This document shows, in pieces, positions 8,418 through 16,293 of a stretch of 64,000 nt of DNA. The DNA is taken from assembly GCA_000179315.1 (NCBI GenBank), contig ADZZ01000282.1, positions 36,259 through 100,258 on the forward strand. The letters are read 5' to 3'. Each line of letters starts with the position of its first letter. Position 1 is the first letter of the stretch. The DNA is from a delta proteobacterium NaphS2 (GTDB lineage Bacteria; Desulfobacterota; DSM-4660; Desulfatiglandales; Desulfatiglandaceae). A program made the position numbers and the translations under genes. A model generated the notes under the pieces. The model made no database searches. It was not told the origin of the DNA and saw only the letters and a list, made by a program, of their open reading frames with translations.

Positions 8418-11400
8418 CAGTTGTTTCGTCCAAAAACGTGTTTTTCAATAATCTTAAGAAGGACTCTGGTTCTTTCTTTTTCATCCATTCCTTTGCTCAG
8501 TTGTTCAATCGTTGAATTCAACATATTTTCCAAAACCTGACCATTAGAAGAAATATCCCCACCGGCATCAAGAATCCTTTCACTGGTTTTCCCGTGAGAA
8601 AATACGCTCAATTTGATTTGGCCGGGTTCAAGGTCGGGATCAGGCTCAGGATCTGTAACTGGCAGGAGAGGCGGCGCAAAAGTATCTATATGGTTTCTTG
8701 CCGCATCAAGCTTACCTTGAAAAAATAGAACAAGTTCATCGCCCCAGGATTCAATATCCAACCCGGATAGATTTTTGGCTATCTCCAGAAGCGTATCTGT
8801 ATTGATTTCATCCGTTTTCCGGCAGGCGTTGATTAAAATCGCCGGTTCTCCGTTATATGTATAGTTTTGTTTGTCTTCATGCAGATCTGAGAACCACATC
8901 GATAATTCCTGATCAGGGCTATGCATCTGACCGAAAACAGCGCTGTATGCACCAAATATCCGACTTTTCAGATCTTCAATAACGAGTTCAAATTCTTCTT
9001 TAAAAGGTTTGAGACGATCCTCCACCTGTTTGGGCGTGATCTTTTTCGCTTCGTCGAATACATGTTCAAAAATATCCTTAAGCAAAATCTGCTGGGTATC
9101 CGGCGCCAGCTCTGCCAATGGTTTGAAAACATAATCCTTCAACAATGAAGCTTCATCAGATATTTCATCGGTTAATTGCGCATGTTTCGGCAAAGCGCGC
9201 CACCATTCCCCAACTTTTTTCCCTACTTTCTTCACTCGTTCCAAAGGCGGATCACTCGGCAGCAGATTCACTTCGTACAGTTTAGACAGAGCATTGATCA
9301 ACGCATTTTGATTGGAGCTGACATTGACATAAACAAGCTTGTATTTTTCAGGCGATGTAAAAATCTTTTCCAGAGTCTCATTTTCAATCGCGGTAATTTT
9401 TTCAATTTGACTTGCCGTCCTTTGGAATTCAAAGGAAATATTACCCAAAGCCAGTTCTTTGTTTGCAACTGCCGCAAAAAGAATCGGCATGACCCGGCAT
9501 TTCAATCCATGGGGAGGTTTTCTCAAAGCTCTGACCATCAATTCCATTTTTAACGGAGCCTGCCGCGCTTTTTTGATATATTTTTCCATGCACTCCCAGG
9601 TTTTACAGGCACCGTTATGACTGTCAGGATCAGGTTTTTCCAATACACAATCGCCTGCCTGATTCTTTCTTAGAATTTTGTTGCTTTTCAGTAGTTGGGT
9701 AATGATATGCTTTGGTGCAGCAGCGGTTTCTTCCCAGAGCTTCTCAGCAGCATCTTTCCGGGTCAATTTCATTGTGATATCCCGACAGTCTTTTCGATAT
9801 CCCCAGTTCCCGCCAAAATCGTCTTTTGTCAACTTGGGCTCCCCAATTATCGGACAGTCCGGAAACACCTTGTTCATTACCGAAGAGGCAAGTTTCTTAA
9901 TCTGCCGGGTATTGATTATCTCCTGGTATTGACCCATCCAAAAATAATCAAGCATCTGTTTTTCCGGAGCGAATAAATCATCAATGGTATCTTTTAGCTG
10001 GGTTGAACGGTCACTATCGTAGACACACCATTCTTCATGCAGCTCTCCGCCTTCGGCATAAAGACTGGCTTCATTCCTTTTTAGATAGGCCAGTGCCTGA
10101 TGTTCTCTCAGGGAGGCAAAAAGACGGATCGGTTCTTTGGGGATCGCAATGACCACCTGCTGGTACTGGAATTCAGACAATTGTGAGGTAGCAATTTGTT
10201 TGGCTTCTTCAATTTCACTGCTGTTGCTGCAAAAAACAACCAGCAGGATGCCGTCCGTATAAGAACCCGAGCCCAAATTCTTTGTCAGAATATGCAAGCT
10301 TTCTTTTAATTGATTCATGCTGACCGGTTCGATTTCAAGTTGTCGTAACACTCCGAAATCATCACCATAGCTGGTTGCCTCATAGCTTTCATTGAATCCA
10401 AACTGTTTCCATAAAGACTTTAAATACTGCACCGGGCTTTGTCCCAGTTTTTCAGGAAAATCATTCAAAAGCTTTCGCACTTTTTCCATCAAGGATTCAG
10501 TGGCGCTGCTGACAGCCGGACGATAGGAACCGTCAGCCTGGAGTTTCATCAAGATATGATTTTCATTTTTCAAATCGGAATGACGTTCCAGTTCCTGTTT
10601 GAAAAAGGCAAGTTCATCGTCAGGAATACTCAACGCATATGAAAGGGTCTCTTCAGTCACTTTTACCCTGGCGGGATTGGTCACGCGGAATACGGAGACC
10701 GCCTTAAGAATTCTTAAGCCCAATAGATCATCGTCTGAGAGTCTGGCTTTCAGATGTTCAAAATCCCGGTAAATGGAATAGGAACGCTCCTGCTGTTTGA
10801 CATCACTGGAAAAATAATCCCATAGATGATCAACCGTGAACATAGGCGGAATCCGGTCTTCAAAACGGCAGACAGCTTTATCCAAGAATCGTTTGAAACT
10901 GCCCGGTTCATCCTCACAGAGACAGGTAAACAGGGTGCGGTTGTTCTGGGCCACCTTCTCAGAAATAGCCGGTAAGCTGTACACGGCCATGGGGTGAAGC
11001 GGATAGGACCCCAAAACAACCGTCTCCTTTAACTCATCCTGTGTAAACCCTGTGAAAAACCTTAACTTTGCTGTTTTTTCAACCAGTTTTTCAAAATATT
11101 CGCTAAAATTATCCGTCAACCTGTTCCAACTGTCTGTATTCTTATCAGCAACAATCACGGCATCAATCAGCTCAAAAGTTTCCACATCCGTACTTTTCAT
11201 CATATAGGGTTTAAAACGGCCTTCAATTTTCCGAAGATCCTCTTCCAACTGATTCTGGTTTCCACCTCCCATGCTCATGGAAATATCATGGTATTCTTTC
11301 AGCGATCGATGACAGAAAATGTAGAAATGAAGCTGGTTTTCAAGGCTGTCGTTGCAGCATTCGGCAAACTCCTGCAAAACAAGTCCTTCTTTGCCTGTAG

Positions 11401-12190
11401 GATCTTTTACGACCTCGCCCATTTTATGACCGAATTCATCCCAAAAAATGGCAATACCGCTGAAATCATGCTTTTCGATCAGTTCTTTGACAACACTGGT
11501 ATAAAAATCCGTGGGTGTGAGCATGGTGGTATACTCAAAGCGGCCGCCTGCTGAAAAAAAAGGATGGATTTCCCGGAACAGATCAAAGGCTTTCTTTTGA
11601 TAATTTTCAAGCCGGGTTTTCAATTCATCCACGGTCATGCCGTTTTCTTCTGCTTTTTCTTTCAGAATAGCGAAGTTGTCAGCGTATGATTTTTCAATTT
11701 CCTCGATCCGTTTCAATGCCGCATCAAATGCGGAAGGGGGTAAAAGATACTCCAAGCCCGCTTTTTCCAGTGCCTGCCGCAGTCCCATCATCAAGGCATC
11801 CGCAATATCTCCTTCATCTCCATACAGGTTAACGACCAAGAAATTTTTGGGGATCTGGCTGCGGTATTGCTTGAGCACGATTTGCGTATCCGGATCAAGT
11901 TTGTCTACAATGACTTGCAATGCCGGTGTTTCAAAAGACTGCGCGAAAAAATTGAGCAGAACCAGGGCGAGATGACTTTTTCCAGTGCCATAGGTTCCCA
12001 TGATGATTCTTGATCTCAAATCACTTGAGGGATGAAGCTTTTTGCCAAGGTCAAGGATGATTTCTTTGGCAATTTCAGTGGGTATGAATCCTGCAACCTT
12101 TTTCAGGTTATTACGATCATTTTTCAAATTGACCGCAGATTTAAATCCGGGTGAAATTTTGATAAATTCGTTCAGGTATTCCGTTGTCAT
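8417..12190 (-). CDS. brxC: BREX P-loop ATPase BrxC (PglY-like)
   Basis: A 1257-residue ATPase of the BrxC/PglY family, a core BREX component. Walker A is GTYGTGKS at residues 65-72 and Walker B is IAIFWDEFG at 246-254. The rest is long, mostly helical sequence with few landmarks, as is usual for the family. It lies between a small BrxF-like gene (59 bases upstream) and pglZ. An AGAGG stretch precedes the ATG. The BrxC-PglZ-BrxL order together with the PP-loop gene upstream is the arrangement described for BREX type 4. Confidence 0.88.
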   Translation of the reverse strand: MTTEYLNEFIKISPGFKSAVNLKNDRNNLKKVAGFIPTEIAKEIILDLGKKLHPSSDLRSRIIMGTYGTGKSHLALVLLNFFAQSFETPALQVIVDKLDPDTQIVLKQYRSQIPKNFLVVNLYGDEGDIADALMMGLRQALEKAGLEYLLPPSAFDAALKRIEEIEKSYADNFAILKEKAEENGMTVDELKTRLENYQKKAFDLFREIHPFFSAGGRFEYTTMLTPTDFYTSVVKELIEKHDFSGIAIFWDEFGHKMGEVVKDPTGKEGLVLQEFAECCNDSLENQLHFYIFCHRSLKEYHDISMSMGGGNQNQLEEDLRKIEGRFKPYMMKSTDVETFELIDAVIVADKNTDSWNRLTDNFSEYFEKLVEKTAKLRFFTGFTQDELKETVVLGSYPLHPMAVYSLPAISEKVAQNNRTLFTCLCEDEPGSFKRFLDKAVCRFEDRIPPMFTVDHLWDYFSSDVKQQERSYSIYRDFEHLKARLSDDDLLGLRILKAVSVFRVTNPARVKVTEETLSYALSIPDDELAFFKQELERHSDLKNENHILMKLQADGSYRPAVSSATESLMEKVRKLLNDFPEKLGQSPVQYLKSLWKQFGFNESYEATSYGDDFGVLRQLEIEPVSMNQLKESLHILTKNLGSGSYTDGILLVVFCSNSSEIEEAKQIATSQLSEFQYQQVVIAIPKEPIRLFASLREHQALAYLKRNEASLYAEGGELHEEWCVYDSDRSTQLKDTIDDLFAPEKQMLDYFWMGQYQEIINTRQIKKLASSVMNKVFPDCPIIGEPKLTKDDFGGNWGYRKDCRDITMKLTRKDAAEKLWEETAAAPKHIITQLLKSNKILRKNQAGDCVLEKPDPDSHNGACKTWECMEKYIKKARQAPLKMELMVRALRKPPHGLKCRVMPILFAAVANKELALGNISFEFQRTASQIEKITAIENETLEKIFTSPEKYKLVYVNVSSNQNALINALSKLYEVNLLPSDPPLERVKKVGKKVGEWWRALPKHAQLTDEISDEASLLKDYVFKPLAELAPDTQQILLKDIFEHVFDEAKKITPKQVEDRLKPFKEEFELVIEDLKSRIFGAYSAVFGQMHSPDQELSMWFSDLHEDKQNYTYNGEPAILINACRKTDEINTDTLLEIAKNLSGLDIESWGDELVLFFQGKLDAARNHIDTFAPPLLPVTDPEPDPDLEPGQIKLSVFSHGKTSERILDAGGDISSNGQVLENMLNSTIEQLSKGMDEKERTRVLLKIIEKHVFGRNN

Positions 12191-12249
12191 AGAAGGCCTC
12201 TGATTATAATGCTAATCCCCAAATAGCGTTTTCTAATTGTCCATGAAAA

Positions 12250-12684
12250 CTATGCTGACGGCGCCCAAATCAAACCCCTGCTGTTCTCTTCAATTTCTCT
12301 TATTGTACTCAGATCTTCCTGGCAGTTGATAATAAGAATAATGCCCTTTGAAGGCTCGCTTCTCAAAAGGTTTTTAAGAAACGCAACCCGTTCATTTTCC
12401 GGCCATTTGGCATAAAAAGGCTCAAGTTCTGTTACGATAACGATACCACTATTCGCCCCATGATAAATCTCATCGCGTACGGTCTGCCAGGTTATAAATT
12501 CGTTGAGTCTGTTTTGATATGTCTGTTTAAAATTGAACACCTTTGCTTGAAGGATTTGGGCAATTTCTTCGATGTGCTCCAAAGTGAAATGGTTGTCCAA
12601 GGGAGCGGTGATAATAACCAGCACCGGGTACCGCTTTTTGCGGCATTGCTGCCACTTTTCCAGGAATTGTTCTTGAATGGACAT
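12250..12684 (-). CDS. Small BrxF-like protein with degenerate P-loop
   Basis: A 144-residue protein between the DUF1016 nuclease and brxC genes. A hydrophobic strand VLVIITAP is followed by DNHFT where a Walker A would be, so no GKT/GKS is present. Later strands GIVIVTELEPF and GIILIINCQED resemble the Walker B and sensor strands of a P-loop NTPase. Size, fold pattern and position next to brxC recall BrxF of BREX type 3, but I infer this from pattern only. A role as a partner or regulatory subunit of BrxC is possible. Three bases separate it from the upstream stop. Confidence 0.6.
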   Translation of the reverse strand: MSIQEQFLEKWQQCRKKRYPVLVIITAPLDNHFTLEHIEEIAQILQAKVFNFKQTYQNRLNEFITWQTVRDEIYHGANSGIVIVTELEPFYAKWPENERVAFLKNLLRSEPSKGIILIINCQEDLSTIREIEENSRGLIWAPSA

Positions 12685-12687
12685 GAG

Positions 12688-13791
12688 TTACGATCCTATT
12701 TCTTTGATTTTCTCCTCAACAAACTTTTCCATTTCGTCCTTTTGGGGCAATTCCAGCATATATTTGGATACAAAAAGATGATTGTCCATACCGGCCAGGG
12801 CATATTCAGCCAGCGCATGATTTTTGTCCGTGCAGAGCAGGATACCAATGGGTGGATTATCACCTTCTGTCATCATGTGCCTTTTAAACCAGCTCACATA
12901 GGTGTTGAGCTGTCCGATATTTTCATGGTTAAAGTTTTCCAGCTTTAATTCAACCAGAATATGGCATTTGAGGATGCGGTGATAAAATACCAGATCAACA
13001 AAAAAATGCTCTCCACCAATGAGAATGCGTTTCTGTCTGGATTCAAAACAGAATCCGTGCCCCAGTTCCAACAGGAATTCCTGGATTTTTTCAATCAATT
13101 GGGCCTCAAGATAACTTTCCGTCACCACTTCGGCAGGTTTAAGGCCCAAGAACTCAAACACATAAGGATCGCGGACCACCAGTTGACAATCCGTTTTCTC
13201 TGAAAACCGATTCACGATCTCGGCCAGCTTGATTTTATCATGTGACAGACCGGATCGTTCAAAATACAAACTGCCAATCTGGCGTTTCAGCTCTCTGACC
13301 GACCAGCTCCCTAGAATGGACTCGACCTCATAAAAAATACGTTTGGTATCATCATCAATGTCAACAAGCAGATCGATATGACTGTATGAAAGAGATTGCA
13401 GCAGGGTTTCCGCCGATGTTTTCAATTGTGGGGACGTCCCCACTTTTTGGCTTTTCAGATTTGAAGGCAGGTAGTTTTCAAATTGTGGGGGCAGTGTCCC
13501 CACTATCTGGGGATAGAGCCGATAGAATTTCAAATACCGGTAAAGCTGACGCCGATTACAGTTGCTGACACCTTTCAGTTTTTGGGCCAGCCTGGTCAAA
13601 AGCTGGTCTCCGTACCCTGCCCGGTCCACGCCATGCAATTGATATTCACTGATATAACAGCCGATCAGCCAGTTCCTCACACTCAAGCTGACATTCACCG
13701 CCTTGCCAGCATGGGCTGCCAGATCCTTATGCACCGTCTGGATAGTTCGGACAAGATACAGAAAATCAAATTGCTGATCATTGATGGTCAT
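12688..13791 (-). CDS. DUF1016/YhcG-type PD-(D/E)XK nuclease
   Basis: A 367-residue member of the YhcG/DUF1016 family: an N-terminal DUF1016_N helical domain (about 1-150) and a C-terminal PD-(D/E)XK nuclease fold. The active-site series is visible as FVDLVFYHR followed by ILVELKLENF (D, then E-x-K). Such proteins occur in defence islands and beside restriction genes. Here the gene sits inside the BREX operon, 21 bases after the DUF4007 gene and 3 before the BrxF-like gene, so it is probably co-expressed. An unusual insert with two GTGGGGAC-type palindromes (13428-13505) encodes a repeated VGTxPQ element between the domains. Confidence 0.8.
   Translation of the reverse strand: MTINDQQFDFLYLVRTIQTVHKDLAAHAGKAVNVSLSVRNWLIGCYISEYQLHGVDRAGYGDQLLTRLAQKLKGVSNCNRRQLYRYLKFYRLYPQIVGTLPPQFENYLPSNLKSQKVGTSPQLKTSAETLLQSLSYSHIDLLVDIDDDTKRIFYEVESILGSWSVRELKRQIGSLYFERSGLSHDKIKLAEIVNRFSEKTDCQLVVRDPYVFEFLGLKPAEVVTESYLEAQLIEKIQEFLLELGHGFCFESRQKRILIGGEHFFVDLVFYHRILKCHILVELKLENFNHENIGQLNTYVSWFKRHMMTEGDNPPIGILLCTDKNHALAEYALAGMDNHLFVSKYMLELPQKDEMEKFVEEKIKEIGS
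13428..13505 (-). repeat. Paired GTGGGGAC palindromes inside the DUF1016 gene
   Basis: The sequence GTGGGGACGTCCCCAC is a perfect 16-bp palindrome near 13429-13444, and a related imperfect one (GTGGGGACACTGCCCCCAC on the coding strand) lies about 55 bases upstream in the gene. Each is followed on the coding strand by AATT(T)GAAAAC, so the unit is repeated directly. Both are in frame and encode VGTSPQLK and VGTLPPQFE. Confidence 0.7.
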
Positions 13792-13812
13792 GGCTTTTGC
13801 TTCGTCTATGTT

Positions 13813-14700
13813 TTATGTTTCAAAAAGCGCTTTCACTTCTTTCAATCCTTTGGAAAGGGCGTCAGCCGGTTCCCCCCCGTCCAGTTCATGATAATAGGCG
13901 CTGACCATTGCAAGCTGTGGAATCCCCGTAATGGACACGGAATTGAGCCCTGCCGTATGACTGATCCATCCGGCCTGCTTTTGATAAACCTCACCGATAT
14001 CAACCAGCAGGGTGTCCAGGGTTTCCCGTTCCAGCCTGAATATTCTGCCGATCCCCCCGGGTTCAAGCAGTTTTTCAAAATGAACCGACTGCCGGTCGTT
14101 CTGCCTGCCCCAGTCGATCAGGGCATAGGCCAAAATCGCCTTGGGAACGGGGATGGCGTTAAAAGGGTGCCTGCAGTAACTACCATCCTCATTTGCCAGC
14201 CAGAAACCGAACGCCTCTCCCAGGCGGGTGCCTTCAAAAACCTGTTTAAAAGGGGGAAAGATCAATTTATGAAAAACACTGTCTGTCATGGGTTTTTCAT
14301 GGAGGTCATCCCAATGGGCCCGGACTTTCGCTTCGAATTGCTCCCGTGTGAATTCATCCAGCTCAAATTGGTTAAAGTAAAAAGAATAGAACCACGCCGG
14401 GCTCCCGGAACGTGCCAGGTGATAATGGATCAGACACCAGATTCCGTCCTCTTCAAGGTCCGGGTCGTGCCGCGAAATCAGTTGCCCCAAAGGGGAAAGG
14501 AAAAATCCATTTTTCTTTTTTTCGATGATCTCTGCGCATTGTGCCCATGCTTTTGCGGCGCCGACTTTCAGTTTTCCCACACGAAGGACAGCCTGGGCCT
14601 TCTCCACTTCACGGGGCAGAAAAAGATCCGGATGATCCGGCAATTTTTTTATAATCAAGCGAAACCATGCTTCTTCAAAACCAAATTTGAACTCTGCCAT
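13813..14700 (-). CDS. DUF4007 family protein
   Basis: A 295-residue protein that resembles the DUF4007 family: it opens with FGFEEAWFRLIIKK and has the AQAVLRVGKLKVGAAKAWAQCAEII segment typical of these proteins. The family is repeatedly found next to PAPS-reductase-like genes in DNA phosphorothioation and BREX type 4 loci; its biochemical role is not known to me. A helix-turn-helix-like 'VGKxKV' region suggests DNA contact (inference). ATG at 14700 lies directly after the PAPS-reductase-like stop at 14701-14703, so the pair is tightly coupled. Confidence 0.75.
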   Translation of the reverse strand: MAEFKFGFEEAWFRLIIKKLPDHPDLFLPREVEKAQAVLRVGKLKVGAAKAWAQCAEIIEKKKNGFFLSPLGQLISRHDPDLEEDGIWCLIHYHLARSGSPAWFYSFYFNQFELDEFTREQFEAKVRAHWDDLHEKPMTDSVFHKLIFPPFKQVFEGTRLGEAFGFWLANEDGSYCRHPFNAIPVPKAILAYALIDWGRQNDRQSVHFEKLLEPGGIGRIFRLERETLDTLLVDIGEVYQKQAGWISHTAGLNSVSITGIPQLAMVSAYYHELDGGEPADALSKGLKEVKALFET

Positions 14701-16293
14701 CTAATTCATACCTTTATAATTTAACGATTTTATAACCGGGCATCGGTGTTTAACACAGGACAGACAACTCCTGCACTTATCAGGATCTACAACGAAACAG
14801 CCATCCGCCTCAAGGGCTTTGGCCTTACATGCGGCGGCACAGGCGCCGCAAAAGATGCAGGCCTGCAATTTTTTCAACTGTTTTTCAATCCGCTGCTGGA
14901 AAAGCCGCCGCCATTTTTTGAGAAGGTAATTGATTCGAACGGCATGATCTTCAAACCCCACTTCCACGCTGGCCAGGATCTCATTGGATTTGGGATCATG
15001 GATCAAAAAAATTTCGGAGAAATCATCCTGACTGACCATGGACTGGGGGCCCATGGGCCGCAGGAAATGATTCACCAGGTGAACATCGCCGTTTACCAGC
15101 TGGTACATCACGGCGCTGTCGGATAGAGCGCAAGGGGTGGCTTCAAGGATGGTTTTGTAGTGGTCCAGCCCCCGGCCTCCGGCCCTGGTGCGCCATCCCT
15201 GGTCAGCAAAGTTTTCAGGATTGGGATGGTTCATCCGTTCGGCTTGGCCCACAAGAAACCGGTGCCATTTCCTGCCCTTGGCCGGATACCGGTATTTGAT
15301 CATATTTTGCGACCAGTCACTGTTAAACGGGCAATACAGGCAGCCGACCCGCCTGAAGCCGAATTTGTAAGCCCGGTTAAAAGCAATCTGGTGGGTTAGG
15401 ATATAAAGCCATACGGCAAGATCAGACCATTCTATAATAGGGCGAGCCAAAACCTCCCGTGCGATTTTATGTTTCTTTGAGATACGGGGATAATCGGACC
15501 TCCGGGTAGATTCGGATTTTCTGACTCCGTCAAAGGTCAGGACCCCTTTTTCCGGGCTCATGCTGTCAATCAGGGAGGACAAGGGATTGGTTTTATGGGT
15601 GGTGCAGCACCAGCGCAAAATCCGGCTGGGCGGTCCGATCTGTTCGGCGGTCTTAAAAAAGTCCAGTTTGGATTTGCTGCGGATAAAGGGCGTCAGCGGG
15701 TGCCGGCGCTGGAATTCTTCCAGGTAGCCATAGGTATCTGGAAATTCAATGCTGGTATCGCCAAAGATATGCAGGACATCGCTTCTGCCAAGCGCGCCCA
15801 TGACAAGATGGGATACCACGGTGGAATCTTTGCCCCCTGAAAAGGAGACCATGGCGGTTCTGCCCTTGAAAGAGGCAATGGTGCTGCGGATAAAATCTTC
15901 TGCTTCATATTGCAGGTGCTCCATATATCCTTTATTGGCTTTTTGAAGTGTGCGGAGCCATGTCTTTTTGGATCGGTTCAAAGGTTTGACCTGTTCCGGA
16001 TCCGTCAATGGCGTTGCCTTGCCGTTCCCGGCCACCAGTTTCAATACAGGCACGCCCTGGCAATAATAGGTGCAGTTACCCGGGGAAAGCCAAATTTCCC
16101 CTTCCTTTAACAAGGGGTAAAGAGACGGATCCACCCTCTTTTTCAAATATTGGATCTCCGGGGTGAATACGGGAACGATGGCTGCAGAGCAAATATCCTT
16201 GGCCTTTGATCCGCAAGAAAGGCAAGCGTCACCCATGAGCGGTACATGGCAGGTATGACACCAGTAGGTTCTTCCCAAGTTTCTTTTGCTCAT
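14701..16293 (-). CDS. brxP: BREX-4 PAPS-reductase-like protein BrxP with zinc-ribbon and ferredoxin-type cysteines
   Basis: A 530-residue PP-loop ATP pyrophosphatase of the PAPS/APS reductase family. In order: an N-terminal zinc ribbon (Cys12, Cys15, Cys24, Cys27), the PP-loop FSGGKDS with SGGKDS at 152-157, a CC pair in LRWCCTTHK and a CLYC pair that together match the CC...CxxC 4Fe-4S ligands of APS reductases and DndC, and a C-terminal tail with two CxxCxxC-type ferredoxin clusters (from about 475). The ATG overlaps the upstream stop by 4 bases (ATGA). The role is inferred to be ATP-dependent nucleotide activation, perhaps sulfur transfer to DNA; no DndA, DndD or DndE homologue is in the window. 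Confidence 0.82.
   Translation of the reverse strand: MSKRNLGRTYWCHTCHVPLMGDACLSCGSKAKDICSAAIVPVFTPEIQYLKKRVDPSLYPLLKEGEIWLSPGNCTYYCQGVPVLKLVAGNGKATPLTDPEQVKPLNRSKKTWLRTLQKANKGYMEHLQYEAEDFIRSTIASFKGRTAMVSFSGGKDSTVVSHLVMGALGRSDVLHIFGDTSIEFPDTYGYLEEFQRRHPLTPFIRSKSKLDFFKTAEQIGPPSRILRWCCTTHKTNPLSSLIDSMSPEKGVLTFDGVRKSESTRRSDYPRISKKHKIAREVLARPIIEWSDLAVWLYILTHQIAFNRAYKFGFRRVGCLYCPFNSDWSQNMIKYRYPAKGRKWHRFLVGQAERMNHPNPENFADQGWRTRAGGRGLDHYKTILEATPCALSDSAVMYQLVNGDVHLVNHFLRPMGPQSMVSQDDFSEIFLIHDPKSNEILASVEVGFEDHAVRINYLLKKWRRLFQQRIEKQLKKLQACIFCGACAAACKAKALEADGCFVVDPDKCRSCLSCVKHRCPVIKSLNYKGMN

Noticed and set aside
13483..14724. Long plus-strand frame opposite the DUF4007 and DUF1016 genes (413 codons)
   Set aside because: Lies antisense to two genes with clear family motifs; its translation has no domain pattern, and it has no ribosome site.
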